Assembly (NCBI RefSeq): GCF_900090325.1
Contig: NZ_FMHW01000002.1
Coordinates: 7,193,001 to 7,257,000 of the forward strand
Direction: 5' to 3'
DNA: 64,000 nucleotides
DNA from: Micromonospora pallida
Lineage (GTDB): Bacteria; Actinomycetota; Actinomycetes; Mycobacteriales; Micromonosporaceae
Positions 28,215 through 41,052 of this stretch are shown piece by piece. A program made the position numbers and the translations under genes. Positions within the stretch are counted from its first letter, which is position 1. Every line of letters starts with the position of its first letter. The notes below the pieces were generated by a model. That model saw only the letters and a list, made by a program, of their open reading frames with translations. It was not told the DNA's origin and searched no databases.

Positions 28215-28742
28215 ATGTACCTAGCAGCGGAAGAGGGCGGGAACATCCTGCTCCCGCCCCTGGCTGAGATCATCGTCGGTCTCGTCGCGTTCGGCCTCGT
28301 CCTGTGGGTCCTGAGCAAGTTCGTCTTCCCCAAGATGGAGGAGATGTACCAGGCCCGGGTCGACGCCATCGAGGGCGGTATCAAGCGTGCCGAGGCCGCC
28401 CAGGCCGAGGCGAACCAGCTCCTCGAGCAGTACCGTGCGCAGCTCGCCGAGGCGCGCACCGACGCCGCCAAGATCCGGGACGACGCCCGGGCCGACGCGG
28501 AGGGCATCCGGCAGGACATCCTCGCCAAGGCGCGGGAGGAGTCCGACCGGATCATCGCGGCCGGCAAGGAGCAGCTCGCCGCCGAGCGGGCCACCATCGT
28601 TCGTGAGCTGCGCACCGAGGTCGGCACCATCGCGGTCGACCTGGCCAGCAAGATCGTCGGCGAGTCGCTGGCCGACGAGGCCCGTCGCAAGGGCACCGTC
28701 GAGCGGTTCCTCACCGACCTCGAGAGCACGGGGGCCCGCTGA
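28215..28742 (+). CDS. atpF: ATP synthase Fo subunit b
   Basis: Peripheral stalk subunit of 175 residues. One N-terminal transmembrane helix (LAEIIVGLVAFGLVLWVLSK) is followed by a long charged alpha-helix (AAQAEANQLLEQYRAQLAEA...). The frame opens 10 codons earlier, but ATG 28215 has AAGGGGAG at the right distance and gives the usual MYLAAEE start. The stop overlaps the atpH start (TGATG). Confidence 0.95.
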   Translation: MYLAAEEGGNILLPPLAEIIVGLVAFGLVLWVLSKFVFPKMEEMYQARVDAIEGGIKRAEAAQAEANQLLEQYRAQLAEARTDAAKIRDDARADAEGIRQDILAKAREESDRIIAAGKEQLAAERATIVRELRTEVGTIAVDLASKIVGESLADEARRKGTVERFLTDLESTGAR

Positions 28743-29563
28743 TGCAGGCCGCCAGCCGGGAGTCGTACCGGGTCGCCGCCGAGCACCTGGCGACGTACGC
28801 GCGCGGCGCGCAGCCGGACGCTGTGGCCGCCACCGCGGACGAGCTGCTCGCCGTGGCGGGTCTGCTGCGGCGGGAGCCCCGGCTGCGCCGGGCGCTCTCC
28901 GAGCCGGCTCGGGCCGGCTCGGACCGGGCCGGGCTCCTCGGCGACATGTTGCGGGGCAAGATCGGCGCGGACGCGCTCGACCTGCTCTCCACCCTGGTCT
29001 CCGGCCGTTGGTCGGCGCCGTCGGAACTGCTCGACGGTGCCGAGCGGCTCGGGGTGGAGGCGCTGCTCGCCAGCGCCGACGCCGCGGGTGACCTGGGCGA
29101 GGTCGAGGACGAGCTGTTCCGCTTCGGCCAGGTGGTCGCCAACGAGCCGGGCCTGGCCGTGGCGCTCGGCGACCCGATGGCCCCGGTCGAGCAGCGGGCC
29201 GTCCTGACCCGGGACCTGCTCGCCGGCAAGGCCCGCCCGGTCACCGTCCGCCTCGTCGAGGTGGCGCTGAGCGGGTTCGGCGGGCGCTCCTTCACCGGTG
29301 CGCTCACCCGGCTGGTCGAGCTGGTCGCGGAACGCCGGGACCGGCAGGTCGCCTACGTGACCGTGGCGGCCCCGCTGACCGAGGACGAGGAGCAGCGCCT
29401 GGGTGCCCGCCTCGCCGCGATATACGGTCGAGAGGTCTCCGTCAAGCAGACGGTGGACCCCGAGATCCTCGGTGGAGCGAGCGTGCGGGTCGGTTCCGAC
29501 CTGTACGACGGCACCGTCCTGCGCCGGCTCAACGAGACCCGCAACGCGCTCGCGAAGCGCTGA
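28742..29563 (+). CDS. atpH: ATP synthase F1 subunit delta
   Basis: Links the peripheral stalk to the top of F1. The product is 273 residues, longer than the roughly 180 of E. coli and typical of actinobacteria. The C-terminal signature VTVAAPLTEDEEQRLGARL and DPEILGGASVRVGSDLYDGT is clear. ATG 28742 overlaps the atpF stop. Confidence 0.95.
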   Translation: MQAASRESYRVAAEHLATYARGAQPDAVAATADELLAVAGLLRREPRLRRALSEPARAGSDRAGLLGDMLRGKIGADALDLLSTLVSGRWSAPSELLDGAERLGVEALLASADAAGDLGEVEDELFRFGQVVANEPGLAVALGDPMAPVEQRAVLTRDLLAGKARPVTVRLVEVALSGFGGRSFTGALTRLVELVAERRDRQVAYVTVAAPLTEDEEQRLGARLAAIYGREVSVKQTVDPEILGGASVRVGSDLYDGTVLRRLNETRNALAKR

Positions 29564-29656
29564 CCAGCCAAACCGCTCAGCGCCCTGAATGACAGACGCC
29601 ATTCGGACCGGTCGGTACTAGGTATCCCGGGCCCCTGATACTTAAGGAAGCAGAGG

Positions 29657-31297
<1,641 letters not shown>

Positions 31298-31306
31298 GGC
31301 TGACTG

Positions 31307-33678
<2,372 letters not shown>

Positions 33679-33713
33679 TCCACCGATCAGTCTGACTCTT
33701 CGGTCAGCTTTGT

Positions 33714-33752
33714 CCGAGGCCGTCCCGGTTCGCCGGGGCGGCCTCGGTCTTT
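33714..33752 (+). terminator. Terminator after atpD
   Basis: Arms 33714-33728 (CCGAGGCCGTCCCGG) and 33733-33747 pair over 15 positions with one T-G wobble, around a TTCG loop, followed by TCTTT. This is the most classical intrinsic terminator in the window. It would end the atp operon before atpC. Confidence 0.85.
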
Positions 33753-33912
33753 CGGCGTGTCGCGTTGACAAGCCCGAGTTGGTCGATGCGACAGTTGCCG
33801 GGCCGGCGAGGTACCGTCGATCCGCAACATTCACCTGTCAGCGTTGACTCTCACAGTGATCTGGTGGCTTGCGCCCGTCTCCTCTTCATGGGCGTGATGA
33901 ATGGAGATGTCC

Positions 33913-35079
33913 GTGGCTCGGAGCGGTAAGCGTGGCGCGAAGCCGTCCATCTGGACGGGGGTGCCCCGGTGGGCTCGGCTGTGCACGGTGTTCGGCGCCG
34001 TGCTGCTGATGCTCAGCGGCGCGGTGCTGGTGGGTTACGAGGCCCTGCTCTCCCGGTACGAGGGCTCGGTCGGCAAGGGCGACCTCTTCGGCGACCAGGC
34101 CGCCGGAGCCGAGGAACCGCGCAAGGAGATCGAGGGCCCGCTCAACATTCTGCTGGTCGGCGTGGACCCTCGGACGCCGGAGGCCCCGCCGCTGGCCGAC
34201 TCGATCATGATCATGCACATCCCGGCCGAACACGACCGGGCGTACCTCTTTTCGATGCCCCGCGACCTGCGGGTGGAGATCCCCGCGTTCAGCAAGACCG
34301 GGTTCGACGGCGGCACCGACAAGCTCAACGCCGCGATGTCGTACGGCAGCCGGGTGCCCGGCCGGAATCCGGACCACAACACCGGTTTCGAGTTGCTCGC
34401 CAAGACCATCCAGCAGGAGACCGGCATCAAGCGCTTCGACGCCGGGGCGATCATCAACTTCAGCGGTTTCCAGAAGATCGTCGACGCGATGGGCGGCGTC
34501 GAGATGTACGTCGAGCGGGAAGTGCGCTCCGAGCACCGTGAGCCGGACGGCACCCACCGCAAGGCCCGGCCGGGCGGCGGCGGCTATCTCGGCCCGCAGG
34601 CGGTGTACGAGAAGGGCACCCACCAGCTGAAGGGCTGGCAGGCGCTGGACTACGTCCGGCAGCGCTACCCCAAGAACGGCGTCCCGGACGGCGACTACGG
34701 CCGGCAGCGGCACCAGCAGCAGTTCGTCAAGGCGATGGCCAGCCAGGCGTTCAGCGCGGACGTGGTGACCAATCCGATCAAGCTGGACCGGGTGCTCCGG
34801 GCCGCCGGGCAGTCGCTGGTCTTCAGCGGCCGGGGCAACAGCATCGCCGACTTCGCCTTCTCCCTCAAGGGTCTGCGGCCGGACGCGATCCAGATGGTCA
34901 AGCTGCCGGCGGAGGGCATCGGCACCGGGTCGGCGTACCGGGGGAGCGGTTCCTGCCCGGGGCGGACGACTTCTTCGCCTCAGTCAACAACGGGACGATC
35001 GACGCGTTCATGCTTGAGCACCCGGATTTCCGGAACACCACCAAGTAGGGCGTGTCGCAGCTCTCGGCACCCGCGTTAG
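33913..35079 (+). CDS. LytR-CpsA-Psr family ligase, C-terminus frameshifted
   Basis: LCP proteins transfer teichoic acid, arabinogalactan or other polyprenyl-linked glycopolymers to peptidoglycan. An N-terminal membrane helix is at about 22-45. The LCP domain (about 75-300) has VGVDPR, ADSIMIMHIP, SMPRDLRVEIP, INFSGFQKIVDAMGGVEMYV and LDYVRQRYP. The last ~40 residues of this frame are Ser/Arg/Thr-rich nonsense. The frame one base off encodes ERFLPGADDFFASVNNGTID and continues to a stop at 35046-35048. One G appears to be missing from the G5 run at 34940-34944. GTG 33913 has GGAG at ideal spacing; ATG 33901 is an alternative. The gene lies between atpD and atpC. Confidence 0.85.
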   Translation: MARSGKRGAKPSIWTGVPRWARLCTVFGAVLLMLSGAVLVGYEALLSRYEGSVGKGDLFGDQAAGAEEPRKEIEGPLNILLVGVDPRTPEAPPLADSIMIMHIPAEHDRAYLFSMPRDLRVEIPAFSKTGFDGGTDKLNAAMSYGSRVPGRNPDHNTGFELLAKTIQQETGIKRFDAGAIINFSGFQKIVDAMGGVEMYVEREVRSEHREPDGTHRKARPGGGGYLGPQAVYEKGTHQLKGWQALDYVRQRYPKNGVPDGDYGRQRHQQQFVKAMASQAFSADVVTNPIKLDRVLRAAGQSLVFSGRGNSIADFAFSLKGLRPDAIQMVKLPAEGIGTGSAYRGSGSCPGRTTSSPQSTTGRSTRSCLSTRISGTPPSRACRSSRHPR

Positions 35080-35099
35080 GGAGTCATGGGGCGCGCGAC

Positions 35100-35105
35100 T
35101 AGACT
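35100..35105 (+). promoter_or_regulatory. Candidate -10 box of a separate atpC promoter
   Basis: TAGACT at 35100-35105 lies 33 bases before atpC, after the LCP coding end. A weak -35 (TTAGGG, 35076-35081) stands 18 bases upstream. Unlike the leaderless genes, atpC has a short leader with a Shine-Dalgarno site. It would give atpC its own transcript. Confidence 0.5.
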
Positions 35106-35138
35106 TTTGCCAACCGCCCGCCGCAGCAAGGAGACAGC

Positions 35139-35423
35139 GTGGCACAGCAGCTTCACGTCGAGCTCGTAGCCGTCGAGGAGAAGGTCTGGTCCGGCGAGGC
35201 CGAGATGGTCGTCGCCCGGACGACTGAGGGTGAGCTGGGCGTCCTGGCCGGTCACGCACCGCTGCTCGGTCAGCTCGCCGAGCCCGGTCAGGTCCGGATC
35301 AAGCTGCCCAGCGGCGAGCAGGTCGCGTACGAGGTGGCCGGCGGCTTCCTCTCCGTCACCCGCGAGGGCGTCACGGTGCTCGCCGAGAGCGCTACCCCGG
35401 TCTCCGCCGCACAGGGTCGCTGA
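35139..35423 (+). CDS. atpC: ATP synthase F1 subunit epsilon
   Basis: 94 residues. Couples gamma to the c-ring. Only the N-terminal beta-sandwich is present ([38 protein letters not shown]). The C-terminal helical hairpin that inhibits hydrolysis in other bacteria is missing or very short. Its GTG start follows AAGGAGA. atpC is separated from atpD by 1.46 kb containing a terminator and the LCP gene. DUF2550 follows after 12 bases. Confidence 0.95.
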   Translation: MAQQLHVELVAVEEKVWSGEAEMVVARTTEGELGVLAGHAPLLGQLAEPGQVRIKLPSGEQVAYEVAGGFLSVTREGVTVLAESATPVSAAQGR

Positions 35424-35435
35424 GTCGTCCCGCCG

Positions 35436-35891
35436 ATGGAGATCGTGGAAGGGATCGGAATCGGCCTCGGCGTCCTGATCGGGGCGATTCTGATCCTCTT
35501 CCTCCGGCGGGCCCTGGTGACCCGCACCGGTGGCACCATCCGACTCCACGTCCGGGTCTCCACTCTGCTCGACGGCCGAGGCTGGTCGCCGGGCTTCGGC
35601 CGGTTCGCCGGTGACGAACTGCGCTGGTACCGGATGTTCAGCTTCGCCATCCGCCCGAAGCGGGTGCTCTCCCGGGAGACCCTGGTGGTGCGCCGACGGC
35701 GGCTACCGGAGGGCCAGGAACGGTTCTCCATGCCCGCCGACTGGGTGATCCTGAACTGTACGAGTCAGCAGACTCCCATCGAGATCGCCATGGAGCGTTC
35801 CACGGTCACCGGCTTCCTCTCCTGGCTCGAGGCCGCCCCGCCCGGGGCGGCCTCGCCGCGTCTGGCCCACCAGGACTGGCCGGCCGCCTGA
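35436..35891 (+). CDS. DUF2550 membrane protein
   Basis: 151 residues. One N-terminal transmembrane helix (IGIGLGVLIGAILILFLRRA) is followed by a soluble beta-rich domain (GWSPGFGRFAGDELRWYRMF, RPKRVLSRETLVV). This is the DUF2550 protein that follows atpC in many actinobacteria. Its function is unknown. The 12-base gap makes cotranscription with atpC likely. Confidence 0.88.
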   Translation: MEIVEGIGIGLGVLIGAILILFLRRALVTRTGGTIRLHVRVSTLLDGRGWSPGFGRFAGDELRWYRMFSFAIRPKRVLSRETLVVRRRRLPEGQERFSMPADWVILNCTSQQTPIEIAMERSTVTGFLSWLEAAPPGAASPRLAHQDWPAA

Positions 35892-36028
35892 CCTGCCCTC
35901 TCCGGTGAACAGGCCCGGAGACGGTCGACACCGGGCACGCCCGGGGCAGCCGGTTCCGGCGTGGTTGGAGACGGCCGATCCGGGTATCCGGCCCTCGACA
36001 GAGTGCGCCGGTCAGCCTTTCTGGACCG

Positions 36029-36131
36029 GGTCGGCGGTCAACACTGCCGGGCTGGTGCGCCGGTCAGCGCTTGCCGGGCCGGTCGGCGGTCAACACTGCC
36101 GGGCCGGTCGCCGGTCAGCGCTTGCCGCCGG
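36029..36131. repeat. About 52-bp tandem duplication at the cobO 3' end
   Basis: Units 36029-36080 and 36081-36131 share GGTCGGCGGTCAACACTGCC and GCCGGTCAGCGCTTGCCG, with a 1-base length difference. The second unit contains the last codons and stop of the minus-strand cobO gene, so the gene end and its flank are duplicated just outside the gene. Confidence 0.8.
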
Positions 36132-36687
36132 GAACCCATAGCACATCGCCGTCCGGATTGGCCGTTCTTGCCAGGATGAAGAGCAGATCCGAGAGTCGGT
36201 TGAGATACTTTGCCGGAATAGTGCTGGTTCGTTCGGGATCGTAGCTGACCAGGGCCCATGCTGCCCGTTCGGCACGCCGGGCGACGGTCCGGGCCACGTG
36301 CAGCAGTGCCGCGCCGGGGGTCCCGCCGGGAAGAATGAAGGAGTCGAGCTTGCCCAGGCGCGCATTGAACTCGTCGCACCAGCCCTCCAGGCGCTCCACG
36401 TACCCCTCGGTCACCCGGAGGGGCGGGTACGCCGGCTCCGGCTCGACCGGGGTGGCCAGGTCGGCGCCGACGTCGAAGAGGTCGTTCTGGATCGCCGCCA
36501 GGACCGACCGCAACTCCTCCGGGAGCTGGCCCAGTGCCAGTGCCGCCCCGATCGCCGCGTTGGCCTCGTCGACGTCGGCGTACGCCGCGATCCGCGGATC
36601 GGTCTTCGCTACCTGTTCGTTGTTGCTCAGCCTGGTCGTGCCGGCGTCGCCGGCCCTGGTGTAGATGCGCGTGAGGTGGACGGCCAT
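36115..36687 (-). CDS. Cob(I)alamin adenosyltransferase (PduO type)
   Basis: Transfers the adenosyl group of ATP to cob(I)alamin to make adenosylcobalamin, the cofactor of the acyl-CoA mutases in this window. The product is 190 residues. Diagnostic motifs are [13 protein letters not shown] (N-terminal nucleotide loop), [30 protein letters not shown] and [10 protein letters not shown]. The ATG at 36687 overlaps, on the other strand, an ATG usable by murA. The C-terminus lies in a tandem duplication. Confidence 0.95.
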   Translation of the reverse strand: MAVHLTRIYTRAGDAGTTRLSNNEQVAKTDPRIAAYADVDEANAAIGAALALGQLPEELRSVLAAIQNDLFDVGADLATPVEPEPAYPPLRVTEGYVERLEGWCDEFNARLGKLDSFILPGGTPGAALLHVARTVARRAERAAWALVSYDPERTSTIPAKYLNRLSDLLFILARTANPDGDVLWVPGGKR

Positions 36688-36718
36688 GACGCACAGCCTA
36701 CGGATACCTGACCTGAAG

Positions 36719-38128
36719 ATGCCGGCCCGTCCGGAGCCGGTCGTTCCGACCCTGGTGGGTCCGGGCCCCGGCGACGGGGACGACCTGGGGATCAGAGACA
36801 TCGATGTGATCCGGGTCCGGGGCGGGGCCCGCCTCGCCGGAACGGTGCACGTCGTCGGGGCGAAGAACTCCGCCCTGAAGCTGATGGCCGCCGCCTTGCT
36901 CGCCCCCGGGCGGAGCGTGATCACCAACGTCCCCCGGATCACCGACATCGCGATCATGGGGGAGGTGCTGCGCCGGCTGGGCTGTGACGTCCGCTTCGCC
37001 GACGACGACCCGGTCGACCCGATGGTCGCGTACGGCGGGGTGGCCCGGTCCCGTTCGGTCGCCATCGACGTGCCGGCACAGCCCGGCTCCGAGGCCGACT
37101 ACGAGCTGGTACGCCGGCTGCGTGCCTCGATCTGCGTGCTGGGCCCGCTGCTGGCCCGCCGGGGATACGTCCGGGTGGCGCATCCCGGCGGCGACGCGAT
37201 CGGCTCCCGGGGGCTGGACATGCACGTCTCCGGGCTCACCCGGATGGGTGCCGAGATCTCCGGCGAGCACGGCTTCGTCATCGCCGCCGCCCCGCACGGG
37301 CTGCACGGCGCCGAGATCGTCCTCGACTTCCCCAGCGTCGGCGCGACCGAGAACCTGCTGATGGCCGCGGTGCTCGCCCGGGGAGTGACGGTGATCGAGA
37401 ACGCCGCCCGGGAGCCGGAGATCGTCGACATCTGCTCGATGCTGGACCAGATGGGCGCGCGGATCTCCGGTGCCGGGACGTCGACCATCGAGATCGAGGG
37501 CGTACCGGAGTTGAGCCCGGTGCGGCACGCCACGGTGGGGGACCGGATCGTCGCCGGGACCTGGGCCTTCGGCGCGGCGATGACCCGGGGGGACGTCACG
37601 GTCACCGGGGTCAGCCCGGCCTTTCTGGAGGTGGCACTCGACAAGCTGGTCGCCGCCGGTGCGCTGGTGGAGACCCGGGAGGACGCCTTCCGGGTCCGGA
37701 CGGACGACCGGCCCCGGGCGGTGGACGTGGTGACCCTGCCGTACCCGGGCTTCGCCACCGACCTGCTGCCGATGGCGATCGGGCTCGCCTCGGTCAGCGA
37801 CGGGGCGTCGCTGATCACCGAGAACATCTTCGACGGGCGGTTCATGTTCGCCAACGAGATGATGCGGCTGGGCGCCGACATCAAGACCGACGGCCACCAC
37901 GCGGTGGTACGCGGTCGGGAACGGCTCTCCGGCGCGCCGGTCCGCGCCACGGACATCCGGGCCGGAGCCGGTCTGATCATCGCGGGGCTCTGCGCCGACG
38001 GGGACACCGAGGTCTCCCACGTGCACCACGTGGACCGGGGCTATCCCGACTTCGTCGCCGACCTGCGGGCGCTCGGCGTACAGGTGGAGCGGGGCCGCGC
38101 CCCGGAGGAGCCCACGCTCACCATCTGA
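36719..38128 (+). CDS. murA: UDP-N-acetylglucosamine 1-carboxyvinyltransferase
   Basis: First committed step of peptidoglycan synthesis: adds enolpyruvate from PEP to UDP-GlcNAc. Conserved motifs are [18 protein letters not shown] (the catalytic Lys-Asn), [35 protein letters not shown] and [19 protein letters not shown]. The PEP-site residue after [13 protein letters not shown] is usually Cys in the C(D)GPLLAR loop; here the Cys precedes VLGPLLAR, as in actinobacterial enzymes. The fosfomycin consequence cannot be judged by eye. The start is uncertain: ATG 36719 gives 469 residues, and ATG 36686 overlaps the cobO start. There are no close Shine-Dalgarno signals. Confidence 0.93.
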   Translation: MPARPEPVVPTLVGPGPGDGDDLGIRDIDVIRVRGGARLAGTVHVVGAKNSALKLMAAALLAPGRSVITNVPRITDIAIMGEVLRRLGCDVRFADDDPVDPMVAYGGVARSRSVAIDVPAQPGSEADYELVRRLRASICVLGPLLARRGYVRVAHPGGDAIGSRGLDMHVSGLTRMGAEISGEHGFVIAAAPHGLHGAEIVLDFPSVGATENLLMAAVLARGVTVIENAAREPEIVDICSMLDQMGARISGAGTSTIEIEGVPELSPVRHATVGDRIVAGTWAFGAAMTRGDVTVTGVSPAFLEVALDKLVAAGALVETREDAFRVRTDDRPRAVDVVTLPYPGFATDLLPMAIGLASVSDGASLITENIFDGRFMFANEMMRLGADIKTDGHHAVVRGRERLSGAPVRATDIRAGAGLIIAGLCADGDTEVSHVHHVDRGYPDFVADLRALGVQVERGRAPEEPTLTI

Positions 38129-38234
38129 CCGTCCCCGTCCCCAGCCGCGACGGCCACCCGTCACCGCAACCCGCGTCCACCCACCGCTGCCCGTCCCGGC
38201 CGGTCCCCGTCCCGGCCGGAACGCGACCGGTCGG

Positions 38235-38252
38235 CCTTAACCTTCGCTAAGG
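38235..38252. promoter_or_regulatory. Acyl-CoA regulon palindrome (site D, hbd)
   Basis: An 18-base inverted repeat, CCTTAACCTTCGCTAAGG. Read on the minus strand it begins CCTTAGCGA, identical to the half-site of sites at 48223 and 59478. It overlaps a plausible -35 (TTAACC, 38237-38242) placed 17 bases from TAGGGT (38260-38265). A bound repressor here would block hbd transcription. Confidence 0.6.
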
Positions 38253-38306
38253 AGTCCCCTAGGGTGCTCGGGAGAGCACTCAACACCAGGCGAGGGAGAG
38301 AAGCAG

Positions 38307-39155
38307 ATGGCGGGTCGACTCGCGGTCGTCGGGGCCGGGCTGATGGGTTCGGGCATCGCCCAGGTGGCGGCACAGGCGGGCTGGCAGGTGACCCTGCGGG
38401 ACCTGGACGACGCGGCCACCGCACGCGGTGTCGCCGGCATCCGGAAGTCGCTGGAGAAGTTCGCCGAGAAGGGCCGGATCGAGGCGTCCGAGGTCGAGGC
38501 GACGCTGGGCCGGATCACCCCGACCACCGACCTGGAGGCCGCCGCCGACGCGGACATCGTCGTCGAGGCGGTCTTCGAGCGGCTGGAGGTCAAGCACGAG
38601 GTGTTCCGGGCGCTGGACAAGATCTGCAAGGCGGACGCGGTGCTGGCGACCAACACCTCGGCCATTCCGGTCACCCAGATCGCCGCGGTCACCGGGCGGC
38701 CCGAGTCGGTCGTCGGCACGCACTTCTTCTCGCCGGTGCCGATGATGAAGCTCTGCGAGCTGGTCCGGGGCTACAAGACCAGCGACGAGACGCTGGCGAC
38801 CGTGCGGGCCTTCGCCGAGGAGATCGGCAAGACCGTGGTGGTGGTCAACCGGGACATCGCTGGCTTCGTCACCACCCGGCTGATCGCCGCGCTGGTGGTC
38901 GAGGCGGTCAAGCTGGTCGAGTCCGGCGTGGTGTCGGCGGAGGACCTGGACACCGCCTGCCGGCTGGGCTTCGGGCACGCCATGGGTCCGCTGGCCACCA
39001 CCGACCTGACCGGCGTGGACGTGCTGATGCACGCGACGAAGAACATCTACACCGACACCGCCGACGAGAAGTTCTTCCCGCCGGAGCTGCTCCAGCGCAT
39101 GGTCACCGCCGGTGACCTCGGCCGCAAGAGCGGCAAGGGCTTCTACACGTACTGA
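38307..39155 (+). CDS. hbd: 3-hydroxybutyryl-CoA dehydrogenase
   Basis: NAD(P)-dependent oxidation or reduction of 3-hydroxybutyryl-CoA / acetoacetyl-CoA. The product is 282 residues. The Rossmann loop VVGAGLMGSGIAQVAAQAG, the NTSAIPVTQIA block, the catalytic His in GTHFFSPVPMMKLCELV, and FVTTRLIAAL are family hallmarks. The C-terminal domain ends in GRKSGKGFYTY. The ATG follows GAGGGAGAGAAG. The context (cobalamin gene, ethylmalonyl-CoA mutase) suggests it feeds crotonyl-CoA / butyryl-CoA metabolism or the ethylmalonyl-CoA route. It has a regulatory palindrome upstream. Confidence 0.94.
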   Translation: MAGRLAVVGAGLMGSGIAQVAAQAGWQVTLRDLDDAATARGVAGIRKSLEKFAEKGRIEASEVEATLGRITPTTDLEAAADADIVVEAVFERLEVKHEVFRALDKICKADAVLATNTSAIPVTQIAAVTGRPESVVGTHFFSPVPMMKLCELVRGYKTSDETLATVRAFAEEIGKTVVVVNRDIAGFVTTRLIAALVVEAVKLVESGVVSAEDLDTACRLGFGHAMGPLATTDLTGVDVLMHATKNIYTDTADEKFFPPELLQRMVTAGDLGRKSGKGFYTY

Positions 39156-39172
39156 GGTCGCCGCGGGCGGCT

Positions 39173-39237
39173 TGAGTGGTAGCAGGGGTCCCCTCCTCAT
39201 CAAAATGCGGTAGGAGGGGACCCCTGCAACCACCTCA
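39173..39237. repeat. Palindromic intergenic repeat, copy 2
   Basis: Nearly perfect inverted repeat: arms 39173-39197 and 39212-39237 share a 16-bp perfect core (GCAGGGGTCCCCTCCT). GTGGTAGCAGGGGTCCCCT and CCCCTGCAACCAC are identical to copy 1 at 18527. As with copy 1, it lies between convergent genes, here hbd (+) and the ABC permease (-). Confidence 0.85.
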
Positions 39238-39246
39238 GCCCGACCG

Positions 39247-40095
39247 TCAGCCGTCGCGGCGGGTGGTCCAGCGGAAGGTGCCCAGGCAGAGCAGCAGCCC
39301 GATCACGCACCACGCGGCGAGGACCAGGGCGACCCGGTCCAGTTCGAAGGAGCCGCCCGGCTCCCGGGCGCCGAAACCGTCGGGCAGGAAGACCGCGCGT
39401 AGCCCCTGGCACATCCACTTCAGCGGGAACAGCGCGGCCACCTGCTGCATCCAGCCTGGCAGGTTGGTGAAGACGAAGAAGACCCCGGAGATGAACTGGA
39501 GCACCAGGGCCACCGGCGTCACCACCGCCGAGCCGCTGCGCGCCGTACGGGCCAGCGACGAGATGGCGATGCCGCACAGGGTGCAGGCGGTCACCCCGAG
39601 CACCGAGACCCAGCCGAAGGTGAGCCACTTCCCGGCGGTGGCCGGCAGCTTCAGGTCGAACAGCGCCACCGAGACAGCGAGCAGCAGGGCGGTCTCGGCG
39701 ACGCCGATCACCACCACCATGATCACCTTGCCGGCGAAGTAGACCCACTTCGGCATCGGGGTGCCCCGGTAGCGCTTCAACACCCCCCGGTCCCGCTCGA
39801 TCGGGATCCAGATGCCGAGATTCTGGAAGCTCACCGTCATCAGCCCGGCCGCGATCATGCCGGTCACGAAGTACTGCGTGTAGCTGACCCCGGGGGCGAT
39901 CTCGTCGTTGAAGATCGCCGCGAAGATCAGGACCATGACGACCGGGAAGCCCATCGTGAACACGACGGACTCCCGGCTGCGCAGGAACTGGGTGATCTCC
40001 AGCCGCCCCTGACGCAGGCCGAGGGCGACTGGCCCCGCGCGCCGGGTCCGGGTCGCGTCGGCGGCGGTCGGGGCCGGCTTCGTCGTCGTGGTCAT
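39247..40095 (-). CDS. ABC-2 type transporter permease
   Basis: Membrane half of an exporter with the ATPase encoded just upstream (ATGA overlap, 40092-40095). The product is 282 residues with six hydrophobic helices (for example SVVFTMGFPVVMVLIFAAIF, VIMVVVIGVAETALLLAVSV, VSVLGVTACTLCGIAISSLA, VALVLAAWCVIGLLLCLGTF). RDRGVLKRYRGTPMPKWVYF is the cytoplasmic loop typical of ABC-2 permeases of the drug/lipid exporter (DrrB-like) group. The substrate is unknown. Confidence 0.88.
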   Translation of the reverse strand: MTTTTKPAPTAADATRTRRAGPVALGLRQGRLEITQFLRSRESVVFTMGFPVVMVLIFAAIFNDEIAPGVSYTQYFVTGMIAAGLMTVSFQNLGIWIPIERDRGVLKRYRGTPMPKWVYFAGKVIMVVVIGVAETALLLAVSVALFDLKLPATAGKWLTFGWVSVLGVTACTLCGIAISSLARTARSGSAVVTPVALVLQFISGVFFVFTNLPGWMQQVAALFPLKWMCQGLRAVFLPDGFGAREPGGSFELDRVALVLAAWCVIGLLLCLGTFRWTTRRDG

Positions 40096-40940
40096 CGCTG
40101 TCCGATCATGCGCAGGTAGACGTCTTCCAGGGTCGGCCGGGTCACGGTGAGGCCGGGCACCTCGCCGCCGTACCGCGCGGCCAGTTCGGCCACCAGCGCC
40201 GTCGGCGTCGCGCTCTCCGCGCTCTGCGCCACCCCGTCCGGCGTACGCCAGGAGACCGTCGCCAGGGCCTCCTGCCGGTTGCCCAGCTGGCCCGGCGTGG
40301 CCACCTCGACCACCCGGCCGGCGGCGATCACCCCGACCCGGTCGGCGAGTGCCTCCGCCTCGTCCAGATAGTGGGTGGTCAGGAGGATGGTGGTGCCGGC
40401 GGCGTTCAGGTCCCGGATCAGCTCCCAGAACTCGCGCCGGGCCTCCGGGTCGAAGCCGGTGGTCGGCTCGTCGAGGAAGAGCAGCTCGGGACGGCCGACG
40501 ATGCCGAGCGCCACGTCGAGGCGGCGCTTCTGCCCGCCGGAGAGGGTGTGCGTACGGGCCTTCGCCTTGCCGGTCAGCCCGACCCGCTCGATGATCTTGG
40601 CCGGGTCGTCGGCGTCCGGATAGAACGCGGCGAAGTGCCCGACCACCTCGGCGACGGTCAGCTCGTCGAACTCCCCGGTGCCCTGGAGCACGATGCCGAT
40701 CCGGGCCCGCCAGTCGGGGGTCGGGTGCGCGGGGTCGGCGCCGAGCACGCTCACCTCGCCCGCGTCCCGCTGCCGGTAGCCCTCCAGGATCTCGACGGTG
40801 GTGGTCTTGCCCGCCCCGTTCGGGCCGAGCAGCGCGAACACCTCACCGCGCCGGACGGCCAAGTCCACGCCGGCCACCGCGACGTTGTCGCCGTACGCCT
40901 TGCGCAGCCCCCGTACCGAGATCGCCAGCTCGTCATCCAT
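40092..40940 (-). CDS. ABC transporter ATP-binding protein (DrrA-like)
   Basis: ATPase partner of the neighbouring permease. The product is 282 residues. Walker A is LLGPNGAGKTTTVEILEGY, signature LSGGQKRRLDVALG, Walker B LLFLDEPTTGFDPEARR, with an H-loop in TTHYLDEAEALADR. The C-terminal extension after about 215 is typical of DrrA-type exporters. ATG 40940 is chosen over an upstream GTG/ATG because conservation begins at LAISVRGLRKAYGD; a CACACT hexamer lies 7 bases upstream. It is divergent from meaA. Confidence 0.92.
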   Translation of the reverse strand: MDDELAISVRGLRKAYGDNVAVAGVDLAVRRGEVFALLGPNGAGKTTTVEILEGYRQRDAGEVSVLGADPAHPTPDWRARIGIVLQGTGEFDELTVAEVVGHFAAFYPDADDPAKIIERVGLTGKAKARTHTLSGGQKRRLDVALGIVGRPELLFLDEPTTGFDPEARREFWELIRDLNAAGTTILLTTHYLDEAEALADRVGVIAAGRVVEVATPGQLGNRQEALATVSWRTPDGVAQSAESATPTALVAELAARYGGEVPGLTVTRPTLEDVYLRMIGQR

Positions 40941-41052
40941 GCCGTCAAGTGTGCGACCCGCGTTGCGTAGCGCGGCCGCCGGGGCCAGATCACTCCGCGC
41001 CGTTTCGGGCATGGTGTCCGGCACATCGCCAGGCCACCGCCCTGTGTGGTTT

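Noticed and set aside
33765..33770. TTGACA as the -35 of the LCP gene promoter
   Set aside because: A perfect -35 hexamer is present, but no convincing -10 lies 16-19 bases downstream, so a promoter was not called.
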